Part shown: positions 26,994-36,781 of the stretch, one piece after another
Position numbering within the stretch: position 1 is the first letter of the stretch
Layout of the letters: each line of letters starts with the position of its first letter
Assembly: GCA_965198185.1 (NCBI GenBank)
Contig: CBDAOU010000001.1
Location: forward strand, 248,001 to 312,000
DNA from: JAJECS01 sp965198185
Lineage (GTDB): Bacteria > Chloroflexota > UBA11872
Reading direction: 5' to 3'
Length of the DNA: 64,000 bases
Program-made: the position numbers and the translations under genes
Notes under the pieces: generated by a model
What the model was told of the DNA's origin: nothing
Database searches by the model: none
The model's input: the letters and a program-made list of their open reading frames with translations, nothing else

Positions 26994-29696
26994 TCAACGG
27001 ATTCTTAGACGTCGGCCCGCAAGCCGGAACCGGGAGCAACAACCGGGGAAGTCGATGCTCGTGGCGGCGAGGCACCCGATCAGACCTCCGGCGGTGACGG
27101 CGGCAATGGCGATGCCCAGGTCGTACCAGGGCTGGGGCGCGAACTCGAAGGTGAGGGCGGCGCCGTCGGTGACGGGCAGCAGATAGCCATTCCAGAGGCC
27201 GTCCGTCAGCACCGGCGCGAAGGCTTCCCCATCGACCCAGGCGAGCCAGGCGGGGTCGTAGGCCCGACGGAGCAGAACGAACGCCCAGCCGCTGGCGCCA
27301 CGCGCCGTGGCTTCGATCCGCGTGGACTCCCTCATGGAGACATCCAAGCGCGGCTGGACCAGCACTGTTGAGGCCGGAGCGGCCGTGGGGCGCCACTCGA
27401 TGGACGTGAGGGCCAGAGTGCTCACGGCTTCGAGCCCGGGTCCGGCGGTGACGCTGATTTGTCCGTTCGCCGCAGGGCCGACCCGCATCCAGCGCCAGCC
27501 GGTGGTCGATGCGTTTGTGGTGAGACGCGCGTGGCCTTGCCCGTTGGCCACGTCGATCCAAGTCGAGCGAGGGCTAGTAAATACCCGCAGCCAAACGGCG
27601 CGGTCGCGGTCGTCGGGGGCGCGAATCACCAGGGCCTCACGCTCATCATTGGGCTTGGTGAACGCCAGACCGAGGCCGTAGTCCGACGCCCAGTCCGCGA
27701 GGTCCTCCCGCGCCAGCCGCTTGAGCCAGGCCTGTCGCTCATCCGCGTAGGCACCGCTGCGGGTCCAGCCCCCCTGCGATCCGTGGAAGCCGAACCAGCC
27801 GGTCACTGGCAGCAGGGCAACGTCGTCATCGATGGCAAAGATCGCGTCGGTGGTTGGCTGCGCGGGGGAGACCGAATCGGGCAGCGCGGGCCGCGCGCGG
27901 TGGTTGGCCAATACGCGCGCCGTGTCGGCAGGAATGGCAGCGTCCAACGCGTCGTTCCAGACCGCGGTCCTGGCTTCGAGCAGCGGCGCGGCTGCGCCGA
28001 GATCAAGCGCTAGAACATTCGGACCGGTCGCCAGTCTTTCTACCTCGGGCATCGCCTCCAGCGCCGTGGCCAGCTCTTCACCAGAGGGGTTGTCGCGCAT
28101 TACCACCAGGTGGCTGAATCCCGCGTGCTGCGCGGCGGTGAGCACATCGGAAGGCTCGATCCCGTAGATGAACTCGATCCAGCGTCCGGCGACGGGCGCG
28201 GGCGGCGCCGGCGACCGCGTGTCGCCGGTGAGCGATGGGTTCGCCAGGCTTGCCGCCTCCATGAGGCGCAGCGTGCGAGCCGGTTCCCAGGGCGGGAGCC
28301 GATCGTCGGAGGACACGACCAGAACGCGTCCATCAGGCCCAGCGGCTGCGTCCACCGCGCCCAGCACGTCGCGATAGTCCGCCGGCAACGGGCGCGGGAG
28401 GTAACCAGAGCCATCGGCGCTCCAGAGCAACGGGACGGCAGGGACGGCGTGGACACCCACGGCAAGCCCGACGTAGCCGGCCAGGAGCGCGGACCCGAGG
28501 GCCCGCCGCGTCCATCTCGATTCCGCCGCCCGTCCCAGCAGGTCGGCGACCAGGAAGCCCGCGCCAAACGCCTGCGCCATGATCATCAGACCGACAACCC
28601 GGTCGGGCTCGCGGAAGACCCACAAGCCGGGCACAGAGTTCACAGCTGTCTGATAGACATCCGCCGTGATCGCCCAGTTCGACGCGGCCGCGACCAGGGC
28701 CGCCGCATATCCGCCTACGGCCAGATACAGCGCCGGCGGCCCCCAGCGGCGCTGCAGGACGGCCGCAAGGGGCAGCAGCGCCACCACCCACCCGGCAAAC
28801 TCCCAGGGCAGCCGGTTGGCGCCCGCCGGCACGAGCAGCTCATGCCAGTTGGTGTTGGCCACTCCCTGAAGCGTGGCCGGGAGATCCTGGTAGCGCGAGA
28901 GCACGGTGCGCGTCTGATCCATGAGCGTGTACGCCGGATCGGGGCTGCTGCCGTAGAGTCCGATCGCCACGAACGGTGCGATTTGGTAGGCGAGCAGCGG
29001 GATCAGCGCCGCCGACCACACGAGGCCGTCGGTGAGCGCCCGGCGGCGCTTGACGGGGCACTGCACCGCCGTGCCGATGGCCCAGGCGGCAATCATGAGC
29101 GTGGTGAACACCAGGTAGTGCGGCTGCGCGGCGCCCAAGAGCGCGAACCCAAGGGCGGATGCCACGATCCAGCGCCGCTGCGAGGTTCGCGTACCCTCGA
29201 GATAGAGCCCCAGCACGAGGGGCGCCGCCGCCCATTGGGCCAAAAGCCAGCTGTGCTCGAGCCGCGCGATAGTCCAAGGATTGACCACCAAGGCGACCCC
29301 CGCGACCATGGCGCCTATGGCAGCGGAGGTGCGAGGAACCGCGGGCCGCCAGCGGGTGGCCAGGGCGAAGGCAGCGAAGGCGCTGACGTATCCGACGCCC
29401 ACGATCCACAGGACGATCAGGCGCGCATATGTCGCCCCGTCCAGGCCGAGCGCCTTGGCGATGCCAACGAGCGCGAGCGTGATGGGCAGGCGGCCGGTGC
29501 CGGCGATGTTGAGTGTGTCGCGCGGCGACCACAGGGGGTAGACGCTGTGCTCGACGACGCGATCGAGGACGAGCGAGGGATAGAGATCACGCTGCTGCAA
29601 ATCGCCGGGCGTCGCGATGACCGCCCAGAACACGGCCACGACAATGAGCGCGCCGGCGGCGAATGCCAGCGTCCAGGGGCATGCCAGCCGTTTCAC
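26994..29696 (-). CDS. Very large polytopic membrane protein, GT-C/AftD-like (module 1)
   Basis: A 900-residue protein. The N-terminal half has about 11-12 membrane segments beginning right at the GTG 29696 start; the first extracytoplasmic loop contains acidic residues (GDLQQRDLYPS), as in GT-C glycosyltransferases that use lipid-phosphate sugars. VNPWTIARLEHSW and VFREPDRVVG recur in the two sister proteins here. The C-terminal half (about 450-870) is a soluble outside domain, closed by YDPAWLAWVDGE...NGYLLPV and a last membrane helix. The overall layout recalls arabinofuranosyltransferase AftD, but identity is not established. It is divergent from a beta-rich partner gene. Confidence 0.7.
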   Translation of the reverse strand: MKRLACPWTLAFAAGALIVVAVFWAVIATPGDLQQRDLYPSLVLDRVVEHSVYPLWSPRDTLNIAGTGRLPITLALVGIAKALGLDGATYARLIVLWIVGVGYVSAFAAFALATRWRPAVPRTSAAIGAMVAGVALVVNPWTIARLEHSWLLAQWAAAPLVLGLYLEGTRTSQRRWIVASALGFALLGAAQPHYLVFTTLMIAAWAIGTAVQCPVKRRRALTDGLVWSAALIPLLAYQIAPFVAIGLYGSSPDPAYTLMDQTRTVLSRYQDLPATLQGVANTNWHELLVPAGANRLPWEFAGWVVALLPLAAVLQRRWGPPALYLAVGGYAAALVAAASNWAITADVYQTAVNSVPGLWVFREPDRVVGLMIMAQAFGAGFLVADLLGRAAESRWTRRALGSALLAGYVGLAVGVHAVPAVPLLWSADGSGYLPRPLPADYRDVLGAVDAAAGPDGRVLVVSSDDRLPPWEPARTLRLMEAASLANPSLTGDTRSPAPPAPVAGRWIEFIYGIEPSDVLTAAQHAGFSHLVVMRDNPSGEELATALEAMPEVERLATGPNVLALDLGAAAPLLEARTAVWNDALDAAIPADTARVLANHRARPALPDSVSPAQPTTDAIFAIDDDVALLPVTGWFGFHGSQGGWTRSGAYADERQAWLKRLAREDLADWASDYGLGLAFTKPNDEREALVIRAPDDRDRAVWLRVFTSPRSTWIDVANGQGHARLTTNASTTGWRWMRVGPAANGQISVTAGPGLEAVSTLALTSIEWRPTAAPASTVLVQPRLDVSMRESTRIEATARGASGWAFVLLRRAYDPAWLAWVDGEAFAPVLTDGLWNGYLLPVTDGAALTFEFAPQPWYDLGIAIAAVTAGGLIGCLAATSIDFPGCCSRFRLAGRRLRIR

Positions 29697-29758
29697 GAGC
29701 CACCGAACGACCGGCGGCCACGTGGGACCGGGGCCTGGGCGATCGGTCAGTGCCGACG

Positions 29759-30505
29759 ATGACGCGGCGATTTCGGGTGATGCCGGGTGTGCTGGCGGCC
29801 TTGAGTGTAGTCGTGGCTCTGGTGGCCGCCTCGACGCTGGCCGGCGCCGAGCGCGAGTGGCCTTCGTTTCCGGATTACGCGTTCAACCTGGATTTTGGGC
29901 CAGCGTTCGCCGGGGGCAGTCTGGAGCAGACGTTCGCGGCCCCGTCGACGCCGCTGCGCACAATCGAGGTGCGCGCGGTCAGCCCGTGGCCCGACAGCGT
30001 CATGGTCCGGGTGCGTGACGTCGGCGATCCGGCGGCGCCACTGCTCGTCGAGTCCAGCGTCCAGGTTGCCGCCGACGGTGCGATACGGCTTGAACTTCCG
30101 GGTACGGTGGATTCAAGCGGACGGTTGCTGCAAATCCAGGTGATCAATGCGTCCGGATCGCCGACACCCCTGGCGCTTCAGGCAAACCGCACCGATCCCT
30201 ATGCCGAAGGTCAGGCCGCCATCGGCGGTGACGCCGGCACGGGCACGGTTGACCTGGTGATGCAGATGTGGCGACGCGTCACGCCAACGGCCCTCGGAAC
30301 CGAAATGCTGCACGCAAACGCACTCGGCGCCGTCTTCGCCCTTGGAACCCTGGTCGTGGCCGCGGGTCTGGCGCTTGCCGTGGTGTGGCGGTGGTTCGCC
30401 GGCCGATCGCGATCCGTGCTGGCGGCGGCTGGCTTTCTTGTCGTGGCGGCCGGCCTTGGACTGCTGCGGGTCGGCTTCGAGGTCATAGCGCCCTGGGTGG
30501 CTTGA
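29759..30505 (+). CDS. Membrane-anchored beta-rich protein, partner type (module 1)
   Basis: About 248 residues: one N-terminal membrane segment, an extracytoplasmic beta-rich domain of about 150 residues, and two C-terminal membrane segments. It shares the motif FGPAFAGGSLEQTF with the proteins at 32848 (IGPLGGSVTQSI) and 42177 (IGPLLPGWSLRQAL), and DPYAEGQ with DAYTGGQ of the former, so the three form one family of no known function. Here it is divergent from its large membrane neighbour instead of coupled to it. Start ATG 29759 lacks a clear Shine-Dalgarno; GTG 29750 is an alternative. Confidence 0.72.
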   Translation: MTRRFRVMPGVLAALSVVVALVAASTLAGAEREWPSFPDYAFNLDFGPAFAGGSLEQTFAAPSTPLRTIEVRAVSPWPDSVMVRVRDVGDPAAPLLVESSVQVAADGAIRLELPGTVDSSGRLLQIQVINASGSPTPLALQANRTDPYAEGQAAIGGDAGTGTVDLVMQMWRRVTPTALGTEMLHANALGAVFALGTLVVAAGLALAVVWRWFAGRSRSVLAAAGFLVVAAGLGLLRVGFEVIAPWVA

Positions 30506-30535
30506 CGGCGGCCTTAGCGACCCCATTCGGTGCGG

Positions 30536-31531
30536 CTATGCGGCCGCGCCGCCCCCAGCAGGTGCCGCAGGACTACGGTTGCCGTACACAACCAGCGTGA
30601 TCCAGCAGGCCGGCACGTGGAAGAGCCAGGCACGATCGGGTCGACGCAGCCAGCCGACGGCCGCTTGGACGAGCAAGGGGACAACGGTCAGCGTGGCGGC
30701 GGCGAAGAGCACGGCGCCGCGCCGCGGCGGGGCGCCGGCCCCCGTGCGCATGCCCGCCGCGCTGAAGTACAGGAAGTCTTGCGCTCGGCGCGATTGCTTG
30801 CGGGCGAACTGTCGCAGCGATTGCGCGTAGTGGTGCGCAATTCCCAGGTGCAGCTTGGCGACGTGGACGAACGGCCCGGACGTGCCCGAGTGGAGGATGT
30901 CGACGTCGAAGAGATAACCGTCGCGAACGGCGGCGGCGGCAATTGACCGCCGCGTGAAGAAGCCGTTGGCGCCCACGGTTGGCAACCGCTCCCGACGGAA
31001 CCGAACCTTGCGGTGATTGGGGGTCTTCTCATAGACCTCGTGATCGACGCCGGTCCACTTTCCGGTAACGAGGCAATGGCGGTCGTAGGTCCCGAGGAAG
31101 AGGACGAGGGGATCGTTCATCCCGAGCAGGGCGAAGTAACGATCCAGCGCGGGCATCGTGTCGAGGGCGGCGAATCGAATGGGCTCGGCGCCCGCAATCT
31201 GCGGATCCGCGAGTGCGTCGACGACGGCCTCCAGCGTGTGCGACGACGGCAATTCGTTGTCCGAGTCAACGAAGCCCACGATCTCGTGGGTCGCATGCGC
31301 CAGACCCGCGGCCTTGCCGGCTTCGCCCGTGACCAGCGGGTTCTCGACCAGCGCGCAGCCCCACGCCGCGGCCGTTTGCCGCGTGGCGTCGGTGGAGCCG
31401 CCGTCGGCCACGATGATCTCCACCCGATCCGCCGGATACCGCTGGGCGCGGATGGATCGCAGCGCAACCTCAAGACTCCGCGCAGAGTTAAGGGTGGGTA
31501 TTACGATTGAGATCCCGGGGACGGCCGCCAT
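30536..31531 (-). CDS. Family 2 glycosyltransferase
   Basis: GT2 (GT-A fold) enzyme of about 331 residues. The N-terminus ISIVIPTLNSARSLEVAL and IIVADGGSTDATR bind nucleotide sugar; FVDSDNELP carries the DxD motif. Two hydrophobic segments near the C-terminus (about 275-315) suggest membrane attachment. It lies 81 bases downstream of a GT4 gene on the same strand and probably belongs to the operon starting at 35642. It is expected to add one sugar to a lipid-linked intermediate on the cytoplasmic side. Sugar unknown. Confidence 0.88.
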   Translation of the reverse strand: MAAVPGISIVIPTLNSARSLEVALRSIRAQRYPADRVEIIVADGGSTDATRQTAAAWGCALVENPLVTGEAGKAAGLAHATHEIVGFVDSDNELPSSHTLEAVVDALADPQIAGAEPIRFAALDTMPALDRYFALLGMNDPLVLFLGTYDRHCLVTGKWTGVDHEVYEKTPNHRKVRFRRERLPTVGANGFFTRRSIAAAAVRDGYLFDVDILHSGTSGPFVHVAKLHLGIAHHYAQSLRQFARKQSRRAQDFLYFSAAGMRTGAGAPPRRGAVLFAAATLTVVPLLVQAAVGWLRRPDRAWLFHVPACWITLVVYGNRSPAAPAGGGAAA

Positions 31532-31612
31532 GGCTGGCAGTATGCCGAAGCGCCACCCGAGCGAGTCGACTGGATACCGCCGCCACGACCGGGTATTCGC
31601 GGGTGTGGACTC

Positions 31613-32851
31613 TTAGGCGCCCTCGCCGGACGCGCCACCGCTGTCGGCGTCGAATTCGTATTGGCGGACGATCTCCTCAGCGTTGCGCTCCGAGAACCGG
31701 CGCTCGGCGGCAACGCGGGTGCGCTCACGGAGCGCGGCCAGGCCGGCGCGATCCGCGAGCATGTCTTGCACGGCCGCCATGAACGCTTCGGTGCTTGGCT
31801 CCACGAGCCAGCCAATCTCAGGCGTCACCGCTTCGCGCAGACCGCCGAGACTACTTGCGACGATGGGCGTACCGGCGCCGCTTCCCTCGAGCACCACGAT
31901 TCCGGCAGCTTCTTCGTACTGCGACGGTACTAGCAGAAGGTCAGCAGCCGCGTATGTGGTCGCAATGGTGTCGAGCCGTGCGGCCGGCGCGCCCGAGGGA
32001 TCCCGCATCAAGGTCAGGTTTGCGGAAGCGGCGCAGGCTTCCACGATCTCGGCTTCCATGTCACCTTCGGCGCCCAGCAGCCTGAACTGCACGTCGGGCA
32101 ACCGCCGGGCCAGCTCGAGAATGATGCCGATGCCTTTCTTACGGAGCATTCGGCCGACAAACAGGCAGGTAGGCGCCGACTCGGGCCACCCCAGCTGCGC
32201 GCGGGCTTCTAGTTGGTCCCGCGGCCGAAACACGTCGAGATCGACCCAGTGGTGACAGACGCTGACTCGATCCGGCGCCAAGCCGATCGCCAGGAGCTCC
32301 TGCCGGGAGGCCTCGCTCACGGCCAGAACCCTATCCGCCCGGCGCAGGAGAAACCGCACGGCTCGCGCGAGCAGCCCACGCTGCCTCAATTCGTAGATCG
32401 CATGCATGCTGACGACGATTGGCTGTGGCGCGCCGGTCCAACGCATGCCCAGAGCCGCCACGGCAGCGGCCAACCCGTGAGCGTGAATGACGTCGAAGCT
32501 CGCCTTGTGGGTGAAGCGGTGTCTAATGGCGCCCGCCAGCAGGCCCGGGACCAGGTAGGCAAACACCAGCGGCGCATAGGGCTCAATGCGCGGATGCCAA
32601 CCTCGACCGAACCACGGTATGCGGATCACTTCGCCATTGGGGAGCAGTTCGCGGGATGGCGCCTTCACCGGGGCGACGAGGGGTTGGTGGGTGAGCAGCG
32701 TCACCGAGATGTTGCGCCGTGCCAGCGCGGCGATGAGCGCATCGATGTGCGTCTCGACCCCGCCGCGATTGGGCGAGGCGAATGGTGACAACATGAGCAC
32801 GCGCCGGCCGATGGTCGGCTGAACGGCCTGCGCCGCCACGGCAGGTGTCAT
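31613..32851 (-). CDS. Family 4 glycosyltransferase
   Basis: GT4 (GT-B fold) retaining glycosyltransferase, about 412 residues. It has the N-terminal Gly-rich motif SPFASPNRGGVETHIDAL, the middle FVGRMLRKKGIGIILELA, and the C-terminal nucleotide-sugar site (VPSQYEEAAGIVVLEGSGAG) with the usual E-x7-E pattern. ATG 32851 overlaps the upstream stop as ATGA, so it is coupled to the beta-rich membrane protein gene. This placement ties the cytoplasmic transferase to the large exported module. Donor and acceptor unknown. Confidence 0.9.
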   Translation of the reverse strand: MTPAVAAQAVQPTIGRRVLMLSPFASPNRGGVETHIDALIAALARRNISVTLLTHQPLVAPVKAPSRELLPNGEVIRIPWFGRGWHPRIEPYAPLVFAYLVPGLLAGAIRHRFTHKASFDVIHAHGLAAAVAALGMRWTGAPQPIVVSMHAIYELRQRGLLARAVRFLLRRADRVLAVSEASRQELLAIGLAPDRVSVCHHWVDLDVFRPRDQLEARAQLGWPESAPTCLFVGRMLRKKGIGIILELARRLPDVQFRLLGAEGDMEAEIVEACAASANLTLMRDPSGAPAARLDTIATTYAAADLLLVPSQYEEAAGIVVLEGSGAGTPIVASSLGGLREAVTPEIGWLVEPSTEAFMAAVQDMLADRAGLAALRERTRVAAERRFSERNAEEIVRQYEFDADSGGASGEGA

Positions 32852-33570
32852 GTGAGCGCGGCCGGCCCATGCAGCAGGCCGATGACCATGGCTGCGGTTG
32901 TCCCGCCGGTCACCGCCACCGCCGCCAACCGTCCAAACCGCAGCCGGTCCAGCGAGGACCACACGCCGCCTCCCACGACCGTGCCCGCCAACAGGGCAAC
33001 GGCGATGCCAATGCCGAGGTACAGCGGCGACCGGCTTGCCTGGGCTCGCAGACGGGTGAGGGCCCCGGCGTGGCCATTCATGTTGAACGCAAGATCGACG
33101 TCTACCGGGGCCCAGCCAAGGTGGTCGATGAGCTGTCCGCCGGTGTAGGCGTCGTTCCCCGTCGCACCAACATAGAGCGCCGCCGACGTGCGCTCGGGCG
33201 GCACCACGCGAAGCGCGAGCGGGCCTTCCGGCAGGTCAATCGGCGCAAATGTGCTTGACACGACCTGAAGCTCGGCGCTGAGCGGCGCTTCGAGGCGGGC
33301 GGATCGGAGCGGCGGACCGCCCTGCGCCGGGAGCAGGTGAACTTCCAAATGGGCTGCCGGCCCGCTGTCACGCCGCGCCCAGATGGTCACGGCGTCCATC
33401 GGACCGCCCGGGAAGTCGATCGACTGCGTGACCGATCCGCCCAGCGGGCCGATCTCAAAGCTCGCAGCCATCGGATTCCGGTCGGTGACCAACGGTTTCC
33501 ATCCCAGTCCCACCATTGCGCCGAGCGCCAACGCCAGCGCCACGGCGAGGAGCCATCCCGCGAGCTTCAC
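32848..33570 (-). CDS. Membrane-anchored beta-rich protein, partner type (module 2)
   Basis: About 240 residues from GTG 33570, which overlaps the stop of the large upstream gene as GTGA; the longer ATG option would lie inside that gene. N-terminal membrane segment (LAGWLLAVALALALGAMVG), a beta-rich domain with FEIGPLGGSVTQSIDF and NDAYTGGQ, then two membrane segments at the C-terminus. Same family as the proteins at 29759 and 42177. Coupling to a GT-C-like protein upstream and a GT4 downstream (ATGA) argues for a role in the same assembly step, perhaps as a subunit. Function unknown. Confidence 0.78.
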   Translation of the reverse strand: MKLAGWLLAVALALALGAMVGLGWKPLVTDRNPMAASFEIGPLGGSVTQSIDFPGGPMDAVTIWARRDSGPAAHLEVHLLPAQGGPPLRSARLEAPLSAELQVVSSTFAPIDLPEGPLALRVVPPERTSAALYVGATGNDAYTGGQLIDHLGWAPVDVDLAFNMNGHAGALTRLRAQASRSPLYLGIGIAVALLAGTVVGGGVWSSLDRLRFGRLAAVAVTGGTTAAMVIGLLHGPAALT

Positions 33571-35642
33571 GGGCGCCCGCGAATCGGTCTTGGCCGGCTT
33601 GGCCACAGCGTCCACGCGCCCCATGCAACCAGCCCCGCCCACGCTATGGCGTGGCCCGCCAGGAGCGCCCGATGCAGGCCATACTCAAGCACCAGACGGC
33701 CTGAGGCGCCGGGCTCCGTGCGGACGCGCAACAATCCGCGCTCGGACGGTTCGACGGTCGCGGCATAGCCCGGCAGGTCAGCCGCCCAGAGTGAGTCCCA
33801 GTGTTCCTGGGTGACGATTTCGCGCGCATGCTCCCCGGATGGCGGTAGATCGATGACAAGCCGATGCATGCCGTCGCGTCTCCACGGTAGCTCAACGGGT
33901 CCGGCAGATCGTTCCTCATAGACCCAGGGGCGCGGAGGATCAACCGTCCGAAACAGCTCGTAGTAGTCCGCCGTCAGTTCAAGACTAAGACCATCAGTGC
34001 GACGCAGGGACTGGGCAAGATCGCGACCGCGGACGGTGCCCGTCGGCACCAGCACCCGTGCCACGCCGTGGGCGCGAAGGGTATCGGCCAGGTTGGGCGT
34101 GTCTGACTCGATCAGGGCCACCAGGCGGTCGCCAACCAACGAGTTGTCCACGGCATAGGGCGTGGTGACCGCAAGCGTCTCGATGGCGTGCAGGACGCGG
34201 TTTTGCTGCGACCAATCAGGGAACCGCAAGGGCCACGCGGCCAGCAAGGTGCGGGATGCCTCTGCGGCGTTACGCAGGTCGATTTCCTCCGGCACCGTGC
34301 GAAACGACGCAGGGAAGCGCTCCGGCACGAGGCTCAGCGCCCGATCGTCCCAGAGCATGCGCTGGATACCAGGCACCATGAACGCTGCCAGCAGGATCCC
34401 GAGCGCGGCCGTCTGGACCACTGCGACCCCAGGCAGGCGGCGCGGCGCATATCGAGCGAACGTCGCTGGGGCGAGGGCAAGGCCGGGCAGGTAGGCGAGG
34501 GCCAGCGCACCGGAAAGCTTGTCCGGCTCCCTGAGCGCCCACCCAAATGGCGCGTTGTCCGCGACGGCCAAGTAGCCAGGACGCAGGGCGTCGTGCCAGC
34601 TGGCGATCTGAATGAACGCCGTCACGCCGCCGACGATGAGGGCATATCCCAGCACTCGCCGCTGACCGGGTTGCCGCCAGAACGCCAGCACCAGCAAGGC
34701 TGCAGGAAGCAAGGCGGCCATGCGCCATCCGGGCAAGGCCGTCGCCTCGGGCTTGAGACCCGGACCAAAGAACGTGTGACCGGTCAGCGTAAGCGTGCTG
34801 ATGATTGACTGTCCGCTGGTGAGCACGGGCTGCACGTCGGTTCCCACGGCGTACCTGGGTCCGGTGGGCGAACCGGCGGCTGCCGTGACTAGAAGCGGTG
34901 CCAGAATGAAGGCGGCGAACACGGCAAAGCCGACCAGAAATGTCACGGCGGCACCAGCGATCGCCCGTCGGCTGCCCCGCGCTGTCACCGCGGCATACCC
35001 ACACCACCCGAGGCCCAGCAGGATCCCGATCGCCATGTAGTGCGGCGAGGTCGAGACGGCAAAGGCCAGCACGGCGGCCGCCGCCAGCGCCCGGTGCATT
35101 CGAGCGCGGAAGTTCTGCGCGCGCGTTGCCGCCACAACGAGGCCGAGCACGAGCGGCAGCAGCACGGCGCTGACGTGTACGCCCAGCTGCTCCCAGCGCG
35201 CGAGCGTCCAGGGATTGAGCGCCCAAAACAGGCCTGCCAGTACGAACCCGAGGCGAAGTGCGACTGGATGCTTGGTCCGAATTTCCGGTCCCGTCACCAA
35301 CCGGGCACCGAAATATCCGCCCAGGAACCCCAAGAGGTGCCAGCTCAGCCAGTGGAACTTGCCCGCCACTTCCGTGGTGAGGTCGAACGCTTGAACGAGA
35401 TAGCCCCAGGGCACATAGGTGTACGTGCGCATGACATTGACGAGCACGCTGCCGTAGGAGGTGTCCCAGGCGCTGGTGAAGCGACGGGTCCAAAACTCGT
35501 TGGCGAACGGATACCCAAGGTCGCCCTGAATGATCTCGCCCGGCGTCGTCACAACCCGCCAGGCCGCCACGAAGGTGACCAGCAACCCAAGCACAACCCA
35601 GGTGGAATCGCGGGCCAGGGGCCGGGTCACGTGAGCGGTCAT
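33567..35642 (-). CDS. Large polytopic membrane protein, GT-C-like (module 2)
   Basis: A 691-residue membrane protein with about 12 hydrophobic segments over the first 430 residues. The first outside loop holds TPGEIIQGDLGYP, LNPWTLARWEQLG follows a membrane turn, and WALREPDKLSG precedes later helices. These match VNPWTIARLEHSW and VFREPDRVVG of the 900-residue sister. The C-terminal domain (about 450-650) is soluble, with a final membrane helix. It is probably a polyprenyl-phosphate-sugar-dependent transferase, by topology; no direct family assignment. It is the first gene of a coupled run with 32848 and 31613. Confidence 0.7.
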   Translation of the reverse strand: MTAHVTRPLARDSTWVVLGLLVTFVAAWRVVTTPGEIIQGDLGYPFANEFWTRRFTSAWDTSYGSVLVNVMRTYTYVPWGYLVQAFDLTTEVAGKFHWLSWHLLGFLGGYFGARLVTGPEIRTKHPVALRLGFVLAGLFWALNPWTLARWEQLGVHVSAVLLPLVLGLVVAATRAQNFRARMHRALAAAAVLAFAVSTSPHYMAIGILLGLGWCGYAAVTARGSRRAIAGAAVTFLVGFAVFAAFILAPLLVTAAAGSPTGPRYAVGTDVQPVLTSGQSIISTLTLTGHTFFGPGLKPEATALPGWRMAALLPAALLVLAFWRQPGQRRVLGYALIVGGVTAFIQIASWHDALRPGYLAVADNAPFGWALREPDKLSGALALAYLPGLALAPATFARYAPRRLPGVAVVQTAALGILLAAFMVPGIQRMLWDDRALSLVPERFPASFRTVPEEIDLRNAAEASRTLLAAWPLRFPDWSQQNRVLHAIETLAVTTPYAVDNSLVGDRLVALIESDTPNLADTLRAHGVARVLVPTGTVRGRDLAQSLRRTDGLSLELTADYYELFRTVDPPRPWVYEERSAGPVELPWRRDGMHRLVIDLPPSGEHAREIVTQEHWDSLWAADLPGYAATVEPSERGLLRVRTEPGASGRLVLEYGLHRALLAGHAIAWAGLVAWGAWTLWPSRPRPIRGRP

Positions 35643-35833
35643 TGAGGCGGCTCCAGGAAGCCAGCGCAGAACTGCGCCAGCGGCAGGCAGAGACCACGTG
35701 CGTTCAGTACTATTCCGACCACCAACCCGTCAGGAGTCCAGCGCGCTCGCCGGCACGAATGCACCGTCAGGCACCTTACATTGTGGTATGGGAATAGTGA
35801 TGATCTGCCGTCGGCCGCGCCCCGCCTCCACGC

Positions 35834-36724
35834 ATGCACCGCGACGCTGACTCGCCGCCGCCGGCACCGTGGGAGCGGCTGGCCAACGTCCTTGCCAATG
35901 TCGGGGACCTGTCCTATCGCCGGCGGATCCAATCCATCGCCGAGTACTTGGGCCCTCGGCCGGAGCACCGCATCCTCGATCTAGGAGCGGGCGAGGGCTT
36001 CGTGAGCCTGGCATTGCGAGAAGCGTTTGGTTGCCGCGTCGTGGCGCTCGACGCCGCTCCCCCGATCCTGCATCAAGGCGTGGGGCGCGAATCGCACGGA
36101 TCCGGGCAGATCTGGCTGCTTGGCGACGGCGCCCAACTGCCGTTTCGCGACGGGAGCTTCGACGGGCTGGTGTGCTCGGAGGTCCTGGAGCACGTGCACG
36201 ACGACGCGAGCGTCGTGCGGGAGATTGCCCGCGTGCTCAAGCCCGGCGGCGTCGCCGCGCTGACCGTGCCCTGTGCGAACTACCCGGCGCTGTGGGACCC
36301 GTTGAACTGGGTGCGTGAGCGGCTTGGGCTGGGGCACTTCAGCCCGGATTCGGGCTTCTGGGGCGGGCTCTGGGCAATGCATCTGCGCCTGTATCGTCCG
36401 GATGAGTTTCGACGGGTGGTTGCAGGCGACGAGCGTCTCGAAGTGACGCACTTCGAGGGCCTTACCCGCAGGTGTCTGCCGTTCAATCACATGCTGCTGT
36501 GGACCGGCAAGCAGCTGTATGGGCGACTGCCGGAATCCTCGGCGGCCTACCGTTCGATGGAGAAGTTCGAGTACGCCCGCACGCCACATCGGCGTCTGAG
36601 TCTGAACCCCATCACCTGGGGCCTGCGTCTCATGCAGTCAGTCGATCGTCGCAACGACAGTCTCCGGGACCCGTACGGACCAAGCACGAATCTGGCTATC
36701 CGGGCCGTCCGCAAGGCGCCGTAA
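35834..36724 (+). CDS. SAM-dependent methyltransferase (class I)
   Basis: About 296 residues. SAM-binding motif I is ILDLGAGEGFVSLAL (about 47-61); the acidic end of strand 2 is VVALDAAPP, and SFDGLVCSEVLEHVHDD and ARVLKPGGVAALTVP are the post-I and motif III region of the Methyltransf_11 group. The C-terminal part is Arg-rich. In a glycan cluster it may O-methylate a sugar or lipid head group. It is divergent from the membrane gene at 35642 with a 190-base gap in which I see no clear promoter. Confidence 0.88.
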   Translation: MHRDADSPPPAPWERLANVLANVGDLSYRRRIQSIAEYLGPRPEHRILDLGAGEGFVSLALREAFGCRVVALDAAPPILHQGVGRESHGSGQIWLLGDGAQLPFRDGSFDGLVCSEVLEHVHDDASVVREIARVLKPGGVAALTVPCANYPALWDPLNWVRERLGLGHFSPDSGFWGGLWAMHLRLYRPDEFRRVVAGDERLEVTHFEGLTRRCLPFNHMLLWTGKQLYGRLPESSAAYRSMEKFEYARTPHRRLSLNPITWGLRLMQSVDRRNDSLRDPYGPSTNLAIRAVRKAP

Positions 36725-36781
36725 CGCGTCGCACAGCCCGTCGCGCACGGTTTGGCGCCCGCAATCCGTCCTGTCTGCTGA

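Noticed and set aside
28110..29762. Plus-strand open frame of 550 codons
   Set aside because: Antisense to the large membrane protein; Arg/Gln/His-rich shadow frame.
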